A stretch of DNA of 21,668 bases from CAZHJK01 sp964533275 (GTDB lineage: Bacteria; Bacillota; Clostridia; Eubacteriales; Garciellaceae), in NCBI GenBank assembly GCA_964533275.1, contig CAZHJK010000034.1:1-21668 (forward strand). Reading direction: 5' to 3'. The notes below the pieces were generated by a model. The model did no database searches. It was not told where the DNA came from and saw only the letters and a program-made list of their open reading frames with translations. Below, one piece after another: positions 14,727 to 21,668 of the stretch. Made by a program: the position numbers and the translations under genes. Every line of letters starts with the position of its first letter. Within the stretch, counting starts at the first letter, position 1.

Positions 14727-15289
14727 TTTTTTTCAATTAATACTAATTTAGGAGGATCATTTTTCTTATTTACATAATTTAATTTAACCACATTATAGTC
14801 TTTATTGTTCAGAGTATCTAAAAAGGAATTAACCAGTTCTAGCTCTTTAATACCTTCTGAATGTCCACAATATAAGCAAATACTAATTATACCCCCTGGT
14901 AATAACAACTCTAATACTTGTTCTAAAGCTAATATAGTACTATTTCCTTTAGTTGTAATAGAATGATTGCCACCTGGAAGATAACCTAAATTGAACATTG
15001 CAACTTTAATTTTATTCTTTACATACTTTTTAATACACTCATGACTACTCATAATAAGCTCTACTCTATTAAATAAACTTTCTTTTAATAATTTTTCTTT
15101 TGTGTATTCAATTGCCTGAGATTGGATGTCAAAACTATAAACCTTACCATTATCCGAAACCAGTTTTGCTAAAAATAAAGTATCATGTCCATTTCCAGCT
15201 GTACCATCTATGACAAAATCTCCTGGTTTAATTCTTTCTTGAATTAAAAATTGAGCAAGTTGTGTTATATTCCCTAATAAAGAATTCAA
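14723..15289 (-). CDS. mnmM: tRNA methyltransferase MnmM (YtqB family, class I SAM-dependent)
   Basis: This 188-residue Rossmann-fold methyltransferase has the SAM motif DGTAGNGHD (28-36), followed by an acidic YSFD strand end. The block NLGYLPGGNH (100-109) is characteristic of the YtqB/rRNA_methylase family. The Bacillus member, MnmM, methylates 5-aminomethyl-2-thiouridine at the tRNA wobble position to mnm5s2U; this role is inferred here by family. The start is TTG at 15289 with AAAGGAG nine bases upstream. The stop overlaps the stop of the convergent plus-strand gene, leaving no room for a terminator. It lies downstream of rluB and the acetyltransferase gene. Confidence 0.86.
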   Translation of the reverse strand: MNSLLGNITQLAQFLIQERIKPGDFVIDGTAGNGHDTLFLAKLVSDNGKVYSFDIQSQAIEYTKEKLLKESLFNRVELIMSSHECIKKYVKNKIKVAMFNLGYLPGGNHSITTKGNSTILALEQVLELLLPGGIISICLYCGHSEGIKELELVNSFLDTLNNKDYNVVKLNYVNKKNDPPKLVLIEKN

Positions 15290-15304
15290 ATTTAAGTTCT
15301 CCTT

Positions 15305-15333
15305 TTAGAAAAATATAAAAATTCTTTTTCTAA
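15305..15333. repeat. 9-bp inverted repeat just upstream of the mnmM ribosome binding site
   Basis: TTAGAAAAA (15305-15313) and TTTTTCTAA (15325-15333) form a perfect repeat around 11 bases. On the minus strand the hairpin ends directly before AAGGAG. It is A/T-only apart from two pairs, so it is weak. The rest of 15290-15396 shows nothing recognisable. Confidence 0.3.
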
Positions 15334-15396
15334 TAATTATTTTAAATAATAAGCAGAGGTTATATCCACTACATCACATAGATAAAAATTTTAATA

Positions 15397-15810
15397 CTAA
15401 AGTTTAGTGCCTTGACAAGGTTGACAAAAAAATTCTTCAATATCTATATATAATTTATTCTCTTTATATTTCTTAAATCCAATCTTATTGAAAAAGCTAT
15501 AAATTGCTTCATTATCTCCTAAGTAGTAAGCAAACTTATTCCCATTAATATATACAAAATTAAGCATTGTACGCAAAAGTCCTTCTCCTAATCCCTTTTT
15601 TCTATTATTGGGCTCAACATAAATATTATTTATATTAATAATACCTTTAATAAAATCTAAAACACCTAGACCAAATATCTTCTCTTCTTGTTTAATTATA
15701 AACATAAATGGATAGTACTTCTCAATTCCACTTTCATATATTTTATTCTCAGTTAAAAAATTTTGTACATCTTTAATATCAGTTTCTTTCATTTTTAAAA
15801 ATTCTATCAT
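15397..15810 (-). CDS. GNAT family N-acetyltransferase
   Basis: This 137-residue protein has the acetyl-CoA-binding motif A, R70-K-K-G-L-G75 in VEPNNRKKGLGEGLLRTML, preceded by an INNIYV strand, and the family's C-terminal FFNKIGFKKY (107-115). The acceptor is not predictable. The C terminus adds a CQPC motif (residues 131-134), which is unusual for a GNAT and might bind metal or form a disulfide. GGGAGG precedes the ATG at 15810. It lies 22 bases after rluB, probably in one operon with rluB and mnmM. Confidence 0.82.
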   Translation of the reverse strand: MIEFLKMKETDIKDVQNFLTENKIYESGIEKYYPFMFIIKQEEKIFGLGVLDFIKGIININNIYVEPNNRKKGLGEGLLRTMLNFVYINGNKFAYYLGDNEAIYSFFNKIGFKKYKENKLYIDIEEFFCQPCQGTKL

Positions 15811-15832
15811 TTAAATATCCTCCCTTTTACTT

Positions 15833-16549
15833 TTATTCAAGAGTTTTTCTTTTTAAGTAAGCTATTTCAGTTTCTGATAAAAATCTCCATTTACCTGAAG
15901 GTAAATCCCCTAAAGATACCTCTCCAATTCTTATTCTTTTTAATGAAAGTACAGGATGTCCTATTTTGTCACACATTTTCCTGATTTGCCTATTCTTCCC
16001 TTCATGAATAATTATGCTAACAAGTGCATTCCCCTTATTTATTTTTATAATATTAAATTCTGCATTAGAAGTAATATAATCTTCTATTTTTAGTCCATTT
16101 TTAAAATTATTAATTTTTTCTAAAGTTGGAACACCCTGTATATGAACTAAGTATTCTTTATCAATTTCATGTTTAGGATGGGTTAATTTATAGGTCATTG
16201 CACCATCATTAGTCATAATAAGCATACCTGCACTATCGTAATCTAAACGCCCTACAGGATATATCCTTTCCTCCACATCACTTATTAGGTCCATAATAGT
16301 TTTACGATTGAATTGATCATTAACTGATGTTATATAACCCGTAGGTTTGTTTAAAAGAATGTATATATTCTTTTCATTTTGATATACCCTTATATTTTTA
16401 AACTCCACAATATCTATTTGAGGGTTAATTTTATGACCTAATTCTTTAATTAATTCACCATTTACCTTAACCATTCCCTCTTTAATAAATTCCTCACATT
16501 TTCTTCTTGAAGCTACACCACAATGGGCAAGAAACTTTTGTAACCGCAT
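15833..16549 (-). CDS. rluB: 23S rRNA pseudouridine synthase, RluB/RsuA family
   Basis: This 238-residue protein has an N-terminal S4 RNA-binding domain (about 1-58, MRLQKFLAHCGVASRRKCE) and a pseudouridine synthase domain. The catalytic aspartate is D103 in GRLDYDSAG (100-108); the later EGKNRQIRKM motif is also typical. RluB converts a uridine in 23S rRNA helix 89 to pseudouridine; the exact site is inferred. AGGAG precedes the ATG at 16549, and a Fur-box-like palindrome touches that ribosome binding site. It is the first gene of the rluB-GNAT-mnmM unit. Confidence 0.94.
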   Translation of the reverse strand: MRLQKFLAHCGVASRRKCEEFIKEGMVKVNGELIKELGHKINPQIDIVEFKNIRVYQNEKNIYILLNKPTGYITSVNDQFNRKTIMDLISDVEERIYPVGRLDYDSAGMLIMTNDGAMTYKLTHPKHEIDKEYLVHIQGVPTLEKINNFKNGLKIEDYITSNAEFNIIKINKGNALVSIIIHEGKNRQIRKMCDKIGHPVLSLKRIRIGEVSLGDLPSGKWRFLSETEIAYLKRKTLE

Positions 16550-16561
16550 GATTTTCTCTCC

Positions 16562-16578
16562 TTAATGATAATCATTAA
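16562..16578. promoter_or_regulatory. Fur-box-like palindrome at the rluB ribosome binding site
   Basis: TAATGATAATCATTA at 16563-16577 is a perfect 7-1-7 palindrome identical to the central 15 bases of the classical Fur box; one more pair extends it to 16562-16578. On the minus strand it runs straight into AAGGAG of rluB, about 30 to 45 bases after the expected transcription start. Whether an iron regulator binds it is unknown. Confidence 0.45.
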
Positions 16579-16612
16579 ATCCATGAGATCTATATTTGTT
16601 AAATCCTCTTTT

Positions 16613-16621
16613 ATTTTATCA
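16613..16621 (-). promoter_or_regulatory. Extended -10 promoter for the rluB unit
   Basis: The minus strand has TGATAAAAT, a -10 TAAAAT with a TG extension, but no good -35. It follows the terminator of the D,D-carboxypeptidase gene, as expected for a new unit. Confidence 0.35.
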
Positions 16622-16677
16622 GAATAAATGAAGACATAAAAGGTAAAAAATTCTATGATTTATATTATATTCTTTAT

Positions 16678-16721
16678 AAAAAATAAGAAAGCGTGCAAAA
16701 AACACACACATTCTTATTTTT
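16678..16721. terminator. Terminator after the D,D-carboxypeptidase gene
   Basis: AAAAAATAAGAA and TTCTTATTTTT pair at the base, and an imperfect inner stem (GTG with CAC) closes the hairpin. The ends are A- and T-runs on either strand, so it could work both ways; the minus-strand gene ends 19 bases away. Confidence 0.6.
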
Positions 16722-16740
16722 ATATTATATAAATGTTTGG

Positions 16741-17874
16741 TTATATATCCATCCAATATCGTATAAATTTCTTTAACATTGTGTTAGGTGCTCTTTCTGC
16801 TATACTTTCTTTAACATATATTTCGGTTGAATCAATTTTTTCATCGCCAACAAATACATCTAAATTTCCAATTAATTGTTCCTTTTGAATAGGAGCTTCT
16901 ATATTGTCTGGTATAGATAGTTGTACTTTGACACTTCCTTCTTCACCTTCACTTAGTGGTATAACAATATTGTCTACACTGTATGTACTAATAATTTCCT
17001 TTGTGCCATTAATTACTTGAATACTTTTAATATATTCATCTTTTTTAACTATCGAAAATGGTCTGTATGTATTAAATACATAATCTAAAATAGTTTTAGA
17101 GTCCGACCAAATATCGTTAGAGTGTAATACTACTGATATTAATTGCATATCATTTTGTATAGCTGAAGAAACAAGACATTTTCCTGCTTTACTTGTATAT
17201 CCTGTTTTAATACCGTTACCACCTTCATAATTCCATAACATTTTGTTTTTATTATTCAAAGAACGATTCCACTCAGAACTAGACCATGAAATAGTCTTTT
17301 TCTTTGTAGATACAATTGTTTTAAATAAATCATTTCCCATTCCGAAGGCAGATATTTTTGCTAAATCATGTGCTGTTGTATAATGCTCATCATGATCTAA
17401 ACCGTGGGGATTTGCAAAAGATGTGTTTAGTGCATTTAGTTCTTTTGCTTTTTTATTCATCATATCAATAAAATTTTGAATTTCACCATTTCCTATATGT
17501 TCACCTATAGCATAAGCTGCATCATTACCAGATCTTAACATAAGACCATATAATAGTTCCTCTAAAGTTAATTTTTCGTTTTCTTCTAACCATATAGATG
17601 AACCCCCAATACCTGAAGCTTTCTTGCTAATTTTAACTACATCTCCCATATCTCCATTTTCAATGGCTACAATTGCAGTCATAATTTTAGTAGTACTCGC
17701 CATAGGTCTTTTTTCATCAATATTTTTTGAATATAATATTCTTCCTGTCTTTTGTTCAATAACAATTGCTGAATCTGAAGAAATATCAGGTAATGTATTA
17801 GCATATACTATATTATTGTATGAGAATAATATAATAATAAGTAAAATACATATTTTTAGATTTTTTTTAATCAT
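16741..17874 (-). CDS. D-alanyl-D-alanine carboxypeptidase (PBP5-type, peptidase S11)
   Basis: This 377-residue enzyme trims the terminal D-alanine of peptidoglycan stem peptides. An N-terminal signal peptide (about 1-25, ending VYA) exports it. The three penicillin-binding motifs are S60-T-T-K63, S115-G-N117 and K223-T-G225. A PBP5 C-terminal beta domain follows (about 258-350), and the last 20 residues look amphipathic, a likely membrane anchor. AAGGTG precedes the ATG at 17874. The position between gerW/scpAB and rluB matches dacB in Bacillus and related clostridial genes, so a spore-cortex role is possible, but motifs cannot separate DacA, DacB and DacF. Confidence 0.93.
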   Translation of the reverse strand: MIKKNLKICILLIIILFSYNNIVYANTLPDISSDSAIVIEQKTGRILYSKNIDEKRPMASTTKIMTAIVAIENGDMGDVVKISKKASGIGGSSIWLEENEKLTLEELLYGLMLRSGNDAAYAIGEHIGNGEIQNFIDMMNKKAKELNALNTSFANPHGLDHDEHYTTAHDLAKISAFGMGNDLFKTIVSTKKKTISWSSSEWNRSLNNKNKMLWNYEGGNGIKTGYTSKAGKCLVSSAIQNDMQLISVVLHSNDIWSDSKTILDYVFNTYRPFSIVKKDEYIKSIQVINGTKEIISTYSVDNIVIPLSEGEEGSVKVQLSIPDNIEAPIQKEQLIGNLDVFVGDEKIDSTEIYVKESIAERAPNTMLKKFIRYWMDI

Positions 17875-17917
17875 TGGCTCACCTTCATAAAAATAAGAAT
17901 TTTTATATATTTAATAT

Positions 17918-17953
17918 ATCAATTATGATAATATTAAATATGATATAATTGAT
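17918..17953. repeat. 9-bp inverted repeat upstream of the carboxypeptidase gene
   Basis: ATCAATTAT (17918-17926) and ATAATTGAT (17945-17953) are perfect reverse complements with 18 bases between. The repeat lies in the probable promoter region of the carboxypeptidase gene. No confident -10/-35 pair is visible there, which would fit a sporulation sigma factor or simply AT-rich noise. Confidence 0.3.
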
Positions 17954-17971
17954 TGCGTTCTTTTAAAAGTT

Positions 17972-17991
17972 AAAAAGGGCGAGTTCGCCCT
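17972..17991 (-). terminator. Strong rho-independent terminator after gerW
   Basis: AGGGCG pairs with CGCCCT around a four-base loop, and the minus strand continues with TTTTT. A second small hairpin (ATCTCT/AGAGAT, 17995-18012) sits between it and the gerW stop. Confidence 0.85.
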
Positions 17992-18022
17992 AATATCTCT
18001 TAATTTAGAGATTCTCTTTTGT

Positions 18023-18478
18023 TTATTGTGTATTATTAGGATTCTGTTGTTGATTATTATTTTGAGCACCATTATTATTATTTTGAGTTAGTTGATTAAC
18101 CATATTTTGAATCTCAGTCATTATTTGTGGTGCAAGATCAATTACTCTTTCTACCATAGAATTTTGATTAACAGGTAATAATCTTATTTGCCCCTGTCCA
18201 ACTACCATAAACGCAACAGGTTGTACAGATACTCCAGCTCCCGCTCCTCCAGCAAAGGGAAAATCATTTTCAGAAGAACTAACCTCCTGATTTTTTTCAT
18301 CCTTGTGTTCGTACTCTCCTCCACCTGATGCAAATCCAAATCCTACTTTTGAAATTGGTATTATAACTGAACCATCAGGAGTTTCCACTGCATCGCCTAC
18401 AATTGTATTTACATCTACCATATCCTTAATACTTTCCATAGCTGTTTTCATTAAACCTTCTATTGGATGCCCTTCCAT
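18023..18478 (-). CDS. gerW: GerW family sporulation protein (YtfJ)
   Basis: The core region, about residues 22-56 (VNTIVGDAVETPDGSVIIPISKV followed by a glycine-rich FGFASGGGEY), is the signature of the YtfJ/GerW family. In Bacillus this protein is made in the forespore and affects spore germination; this is carried over by family. A second glycine-rich stretch (FAGGAGAGVSVQPVAF) and an Asn/Gln-rich tail of about 20 residues follow; the tail is probably disordered. The ATG at 18478 has a GGTGA-type ribosome binding site. It starts seven bases after the DUF2953 gene, matching the ytfI-ytfJ pair of Bacillus. It supports a spore-forming host. Confidence 0.92.
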   Translation of the reverse strand: MEGHPIEGLMKTAMESIKDMVDVNTIVGDAVETPDGSVIIPISKVGFGFASGGGEYEHKDEKNQEVSSSENDFPFAGGAGAGVSVQPVAFMVVGQGQIRLLPVNQNSMVERVIDLAPQIMTEIQNMVNQLTQNNNNGAQNNNQQQNPNNTQ

Positions 18479-18485
18479 TAAATAC

Positions 18486-19121
18486 TCACCGCCTTTTATA
18501 TAAAATTAAAGATTTTATACTTCCATTTATAATGTGACCTAATTTAAATTGAATTATACAAGAAAAGTTAATATGAATTACATTTTCTTGCTTAAACAAA
18601 GGGTTTATATTGAATCTATAATTCTGGATTTTTTTATATTTAAGAATCCATAATAAAAGATTTGACTCTATAGAATATAATATACCTGCAGTAATTCCTG
18701 TTACAGCAGCATCTTTAAAATCGTATTCTGTATTCAATTTCAGTTCTTTAATTAATACTTTATTCATAAAATAACTTATTACCTTTTTATACTTTTTATA
18801 GGTGACTTTAGACCTATTCATTGATTTTTTAAATTCTTCTATGCTAAATCTTTTTTTATTATTAGTAATATCCTCGTTATCCTTAGTATCTTCCAAATTT
18901 ATTTTATATTTTATATTTGATTTATCTCCAAATTTCATTTTTATGTAGGGAATATCTATCTTGTAATTAATTAATCCATACAAAGTTTTAAAATATATCT
19001 CCAATTCATTACTTTTATCTATCAATTTATAAAATATTTGAATTTTTAATGGCATTATATATAATAAGATAAATAAAATTAAAATTATTAATACAATAAT
19101 CACAATTAACCCTCTTTTCAT
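18486..19121 (-). CDS. DUF2953 family membrane protein (YtfI-like)
   Basis: This protein of about 211 residues has one N-terminal transmembrane helix (about 5-27, rich in Ile and Leu) followed by a basic, beta-rich domain. Its place directly before gerW and its overall pattern match the DUF2953/YtfI family, which is paired with ytfJ in sporulating Firmicutes; its function is unknown. The ATG at 19121 gives a normal MKRG start to the helix. A TTG at 19136 is also in frame and would add five residues. Neither has a clear ribosome binding site, so the start is uncertain. Confidence 0.8.
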   Translation of the reverse strand: MKRGLIVIIVLIILILFILLYIMPLKIQIFYKLIDKSNELEIYFKTLYGLINYKIDIPYIKMKFGDKSNIKYKINLEDTKDNEDITNNKKRFSIEEFKKSMNRSKVTYKKYKKVISYFMNKVLIKELKLNTEYDFKDAAVTGITAGILYSIESNLLLWILKYKKIQNYRFNINPLFKQENVIHINFSCIIQFKLGHIINGSIKSLILYKRR

Positions 19122-19242
19122 TATTAACAAAGACAATATTTGGATTCTATCTTGATTTTTCCTATATAGACATGTTTTTATACAAAATATATCTAATTAA
19201 TCCATCACAAATAATTTTCTATTATTTATAAATTTACTCAAT

Positions 19243-19288
19243 AAAAAACAGTTAAGATGATTATCTTATAAAATAATCCTCTCAACTG
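19243..19288 (-). terminator. Terminator after scpB
   Basis: A 16-position stem (19249-19264 with 19273-19288) with one G-T pair and one mismatch closes an eight-base loop, followed on the minus strand by six T. It lies 16 bases after the scpB stop. The rest of 19122-19242 has no recognisable element. Confidence 0.75.
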
Positions 19289-19304
19289 CAATTCTTTTAA
19301 AAAA

Positions 19305-19907
19305 CTATTCTTTTATTTTTTCATGTAGGGTAATTTGTTCCTCAATATTGACTTGTTCCTGTTCTTCTATATTGTCTATATTCTCCATGTCTATTTCAAT
19401 GTTTTCTATATCAGGTAATTGGTCTAGAGTTTCGATGCCAATATATTTTAAAAAATCATTTGTGGTAGCATAAACCATAGGTTTTCCTGGTCTATTAAGT
19501 CTTCCTATAATTTTAACAAGAGATTTATCAATTAATTTTTGTAAGGACCTTTCACACTTTACCCCTCGTAAACTCTCAATATCCATCCTTGTTACTGGCT
19601 GCTTATATGCAACAATGGCTAGAGTTTCTAATGCTGCTTTTGAAAGTCCAATTGTATTTTTAGTCACCATAATCTGTTTTATATAATCATAATGTTCACT
19701 TCTTGTTGCTAATTGATATTGATCTTGTATTTTTTTTATTTGAATGCCTCTTCGTTCATAATCAAATATATCCTTCATTTCATTTAATAATCTTTCAGTT
19801 TCATTTATGTCTTCATTTATTATAAGAGCAATTTCTTTAATTGAAACTGCCTCACCAGCAGCAAAAAGAAGTCCCTCTATAATTCCCCTTTTTTCCTTAA
19901 TTTCCAT
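19305..19907 (-). CDS. scpB: Segregation and condensation protein B
   Basis: ScpB is the winged-helix kleisin partner of the SMC-ScpA complex that compacts and helps segregate the chromosome. The 200 residues show the tandem winged-helix layout, with EGLLFAAGE near 11-19, ALETLAIVAYKQPVTRMDIESLRGV (about 92-116) and GRLNRPGKPMVYATT. The acidic C-terminal tail is common in the family. It starts 47 bases after scpA, with GAGGAG upstream, and is followed by a strong terminator. Confidence 0.95.
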   Translation of the reverse strand: MEIKEKRGIIEGLLFAAGEAVSIKEIALIINEDINETERLLNEMKDIFDYERRGIQIKKIQDQYQLATRSEHYDYIKQIMVTKNTIGLSKAALETLAIVAYKQPVTRMDIESLRGVKCERSLQKLIDKSLVKIIGRLNRPGKPMVYATTNDFLKYIGIETLDQLPDIENIEIDMENIDNIEEQEQVNIEEQITLHEKIKE

Positions 19908-19954
19908 ATTTTCAAATACTCCTCTTTTTAGTATTAATTAAAATATTATTATTA

Positions 19955-20680
19955 TTAATTTGATTTAAAAATAATAAAATCTTCAAATAAATTATCTTGA
20001 TTTACAATTATTCTCTTTATTTTTATTAATTCTAATATAGCTAAAAAAATAGTTACTAATTCATTTTTTGTATTACATTGGTCAAATAATTTGCTAAATT
20101 GAATTGAAGTATATTTATCCAATATTTTATTTATATCATTCATCTTTTCTTTGACAGTATATATATCTATTTCAATTTCATGATATAATTTATTATCACT
20201 ATTACTTAGATCCTGTTTAATTAAAATATTCTTAAATGCTCTACATAATAAATCTAATTCTATATCAATTTCTTCGTTAATTTCTTCAAATTCTGGGAAG
20301 TATTCAGGATCCTTATATAAGACTTTCTCCTCCCTTTTTTCTTTGTCTTTGAAATACAAACTTATATTCTTATATTTTTTATACTCTATCAATTTTTCAA
20401 TTAGTTCTTGTCTTGGATCTTCTTCATCCCCTTGATCATCAAATTCTTCTTTTTTAGGTAATAAGACTTTAGATTTTATCTCTAATAATGTTGCAGCCAT
20501 AACTAAGAACTCACTAGCAACATCAAGATTTAGTTCATTCCATTCTTTTATGTATTCCATATATTGATCTGTTATTTGTGATATTGGTATATCATATATA
20601 TCTACTTTATTTTTTTCAATTAAATGTAATAGTAAGTCAAGTGGACCTTGAAAAGAATCTATTGCAATTTCATAAGACAT
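19955..20680 (-). CDS. scpA: Segregation and condensation protein A
   Basis: ScpA is the kleisin that bridges the two heads of the SMC dimer. The 241 residues start with the diagnostic FQGPLDLLLHLIEKNKVDIYDI (9-30), continue with ISQITDQYMEY, and end in a winged-helix segment (about 205-240). The ATG at 20680 uses a GGAGG that lies inside the last codons of the upstream M50 gene, three bases away, so translation is coupled. Together with scpB it gives the usual scpA-scpB pair. Confidence 0.95.
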   Translation of the reverse strand: MSYEIAIDSFQGPLDLLLHLIEKNKVDIYDIPISQITDQYMEYIKEWNELNLDVASEFLVMAATLLEIKSKVLLPKKEEFDDQGDEEDPRQELIEKLIEYKKYKNISLYFKDKEKREEKVLYKDPEYFPEFEEINEEIDIELDLLCRAFKNILIKQDLSNSDNKLYHEIEIDIYTVKEKMNDINKILDKYTSIQFSKLFDQCNTKNELVTIFLAILELIKIKRIIVNQDNLFEDFIIFKSN

Positions 20681-20683
20681 TTA

Positions 20684-21307
20684 TTATAGGCCTCCAAAGA
20701 AAATTTCTGCTATAAATATTAATTTATTCAATACAAAATAGATTGCTGGTAGTAGTACTTTATTAAGCAGTCCAGTAACAATTAAAATTAGTAATATTGG
20801 ATATCCATATCTTTCATATTTCCAAAATAATAATTCCTGTTTATTAGGAAGTAGACTAGCAAATATTTTAGATCCATCTAAAGGAGGAACAGGTATTAAA
20901 TTAAAAACTGCAAATATTGTATTATAGAACACTAATAAATTTATAATATTATATATTATTATATTTTGCGGTCTTAATATTAAAATTAAAGAAATAGAGA
21001 TAAAAGCTAAAATTAAATTTGATAAAGGACCTGCTAATGCAACTAAAAATGTTCCCTTCTTTCTATTTTTAAAATAAGAAGGATTATAAGGTACTGGTTT
21101 TGCCCAACCAAATTTAAAAAACATCAATACTAAAAAGCCCATAGGATCAATATGCTTTATTGGATTTAATGTCAATCTACCTTGTTCTTTAGCTGTAAAA
21201 TCTCCTAACTTATATGCAACATATCCATGACTAAATTCATGAAAGGTAAGGGCTATTAAAATTGCTGGTAATGTATACAATACATCTAAAAAATTAAATG
21301 AAAACAT
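20684..21307 (-). CDS. Site-2 protease family (M50) membrane metalloprotease
   Basis: This 207-residue polytopic protein has the zinc motif H23-E24-F-S-H27 in the first membrane segment and the third ligand D144 in NLIPVPPLDG (136-145). Four or more hydrophobic segments are visible. Short M50 proteins of this kind (YwhC-like) are common next to scpA in Firmicutes; the substrate is unknown. GGAGG is placed just before the ATG at 21307. It forms one unit with scpA and scpB. Confidence 0.9.
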   Translation of the reverse strand: MFSFNFLDVLYTLPAILIALTFHEFSHGYVAYKLGDFTAKEQGRLTLNPIKHIDPMGFLVLMFFKFGWAKPVPYNPSYFKNRKKGTFLVALAGPLSNLILAFISISLILILRPQNIIIYNIINLLVFYNTIFAVFNLIPVPPLDGSKIFASLLPNKQELLFWKYERYGYPILLILIVTGLLNKVLLPAIYFVLNKLIFIAEIFFGGL

Positions 21308-21310
21308 AAC

Positions 21311-21587
21311 TTACCTCCATCTATATAAATTCTTTCTTGTATATTCTAATCCCTCTTCTTTACTTGTCCATCCTAAGTTTATCACTATATATTCTTGCTA
21401 CTCTAGTTGCATCTCCATCTATTACAATGTCAATACCTTTTATAGGATACTCTATTATATAGTCCCTTAGAACGCCTCCTACAATATAGGTACCATAACC
21501 TAAATTTTTAGATATTCCATGCAAACTTATTATTTCATTTTTTACATTTCTCGGTAAAGGTAAAGATTCTAAAATTGAAATATCCAT
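21311..21587 (-). pseudogene. Remnant of a CCA-adding enzyme / poly(A) polymerase family gene
   Basis: An intact start (ATG at 21587, AAGGAAG upstream) leads into a 75-residue frame that is the head of a class II tRNA nucleotidyltransferase. It holds YIVGGVLRD (34-42) and then GIDIVIDGDA (51-60). Full enzymes exceed 350 residues, so about four fifths is gone. The metal-binding DxD is broken: the first Asp is Gly51. Shifting frame near 21397, a second short frame runs to 21311 (28 codons, including GWTSKEEGLEYTRKN), possibly the old C terminus. This fits a gene decayed by an internal deletion. A true small protein is possible but unlikely. The last 80 bases of the window (21588-21668) carry its leader. 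Confidence 0.72.
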
Positions 21588-21646
21588 TATTTTAATACTT
21601 CCTTAAATTTAATTATAAAATTATGAAATGTTTTCTAATTTGAATT

Positions 21647-21664
21647 TTATCATATTAATGATAA
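21647..21664. repeat. 7-bp inverted repeat at the window edge
   Basis: TTATCAT (21647-21653) and ATGATAA (21658-21664) are perfect reverse complements with four bases between, upstream of the CCA-enzyme remnant. It may be a small hairpin or operator. Context is cut off by the window end. Confidence 0.25.
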
Positions 21665-21668
21665 CAAT

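Noticed and set aside
1..21668. CRISPR array, insertion sequence, prophage or defence island
   Set aside because: No spaced direct repeats, transposase, integrase, phage structural gene or known defence gene is visible anywhere in the window.

Overview
The window looks like a piece of chromosome from an anaerobic, spore-forming, low-GC Firmicute of the Clostridia/Tissierellia type. The pointers are AT-rich DNA throughout, strong AGGAGG ribosome binding sites, an IspH-ribosomal protein S1 fusion gene (known from clostridia), a ferredoxin-dependent 2-oxoacid oxidoreductase operon (anaerobic metabolism), and a GerW/YtfJ spore gene. No phage, insertion sequence, CRISPR array, rRNA or recognisable antiviral system is visible. 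Nearly everything is housekeeping DNA read on the minus strand. The exceptions are two tRNA genes at the left edge and one plus-strand gene of unknown function at 14070-14726.

Layout, left to right. 1-135: end of tRNA-Phe and a complete tRNA-Thr (+ strand), closed by a hairpin that also ends the next minus-strand unit. 205-3726: ndk followed by three tandem, overlapping M42 metallo-aminopeptidase genes. 3828-3862: terminator of the next unit. 3977-7276: cmk, plsC and ispH-rpsA (CMP kinase, lysophospholipid acyltransferase, isoprenoid/S1 fusion), with a GC-distinct hairpin block in the cmk leader. 7513-9927: histidine phosphatase, HI0933-family flavoprotein and an unknown membrane-anchored protein. 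10018-10920: RpiR-type regulator whose promoter is bracketed by a perfect 14-bp inverted repeat. 11053-13741: korDABC. 14070-14726: the orphan plus-strand gene. 14723-16549: rluB, a GNAT acetyltransferase and the tRNA methyltransferase mnmM. 16741-21307: D,D-carboxypeptidase, gerW, a DUF2953 gene, scpB, scpA and an M50 protease. 21360-21587: the head of a degenerate CCA-adding enzyme.

How the genes fit together. cmk, plsC and ispH-rpsA form a growth module (nucleotide, lipid, isoprenoid and translation functions). korDABC would couple 2-oxoacid and ferredoxin metabolism. The M42 trio would finish peptide breakdown, consistent with an amino-acid-using anaerobe. The right third resembles the scpA-scpB-dac-rluB neighbourhood of Bacillus and clostridia but has no spmA/spmB.

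I found no convincing undescribed multi-gene system. The most interesting items are the plus-strand orphan gene with a putative zinc knuckle, the RpiR operator-like repeat, a Fur-box-like palindrome touching the rluB ribosome binding site, the hairpin block before cmk, and the decayed CCA-adding-enzyme gene. All names rest on motif recognition by eye, without database searches.
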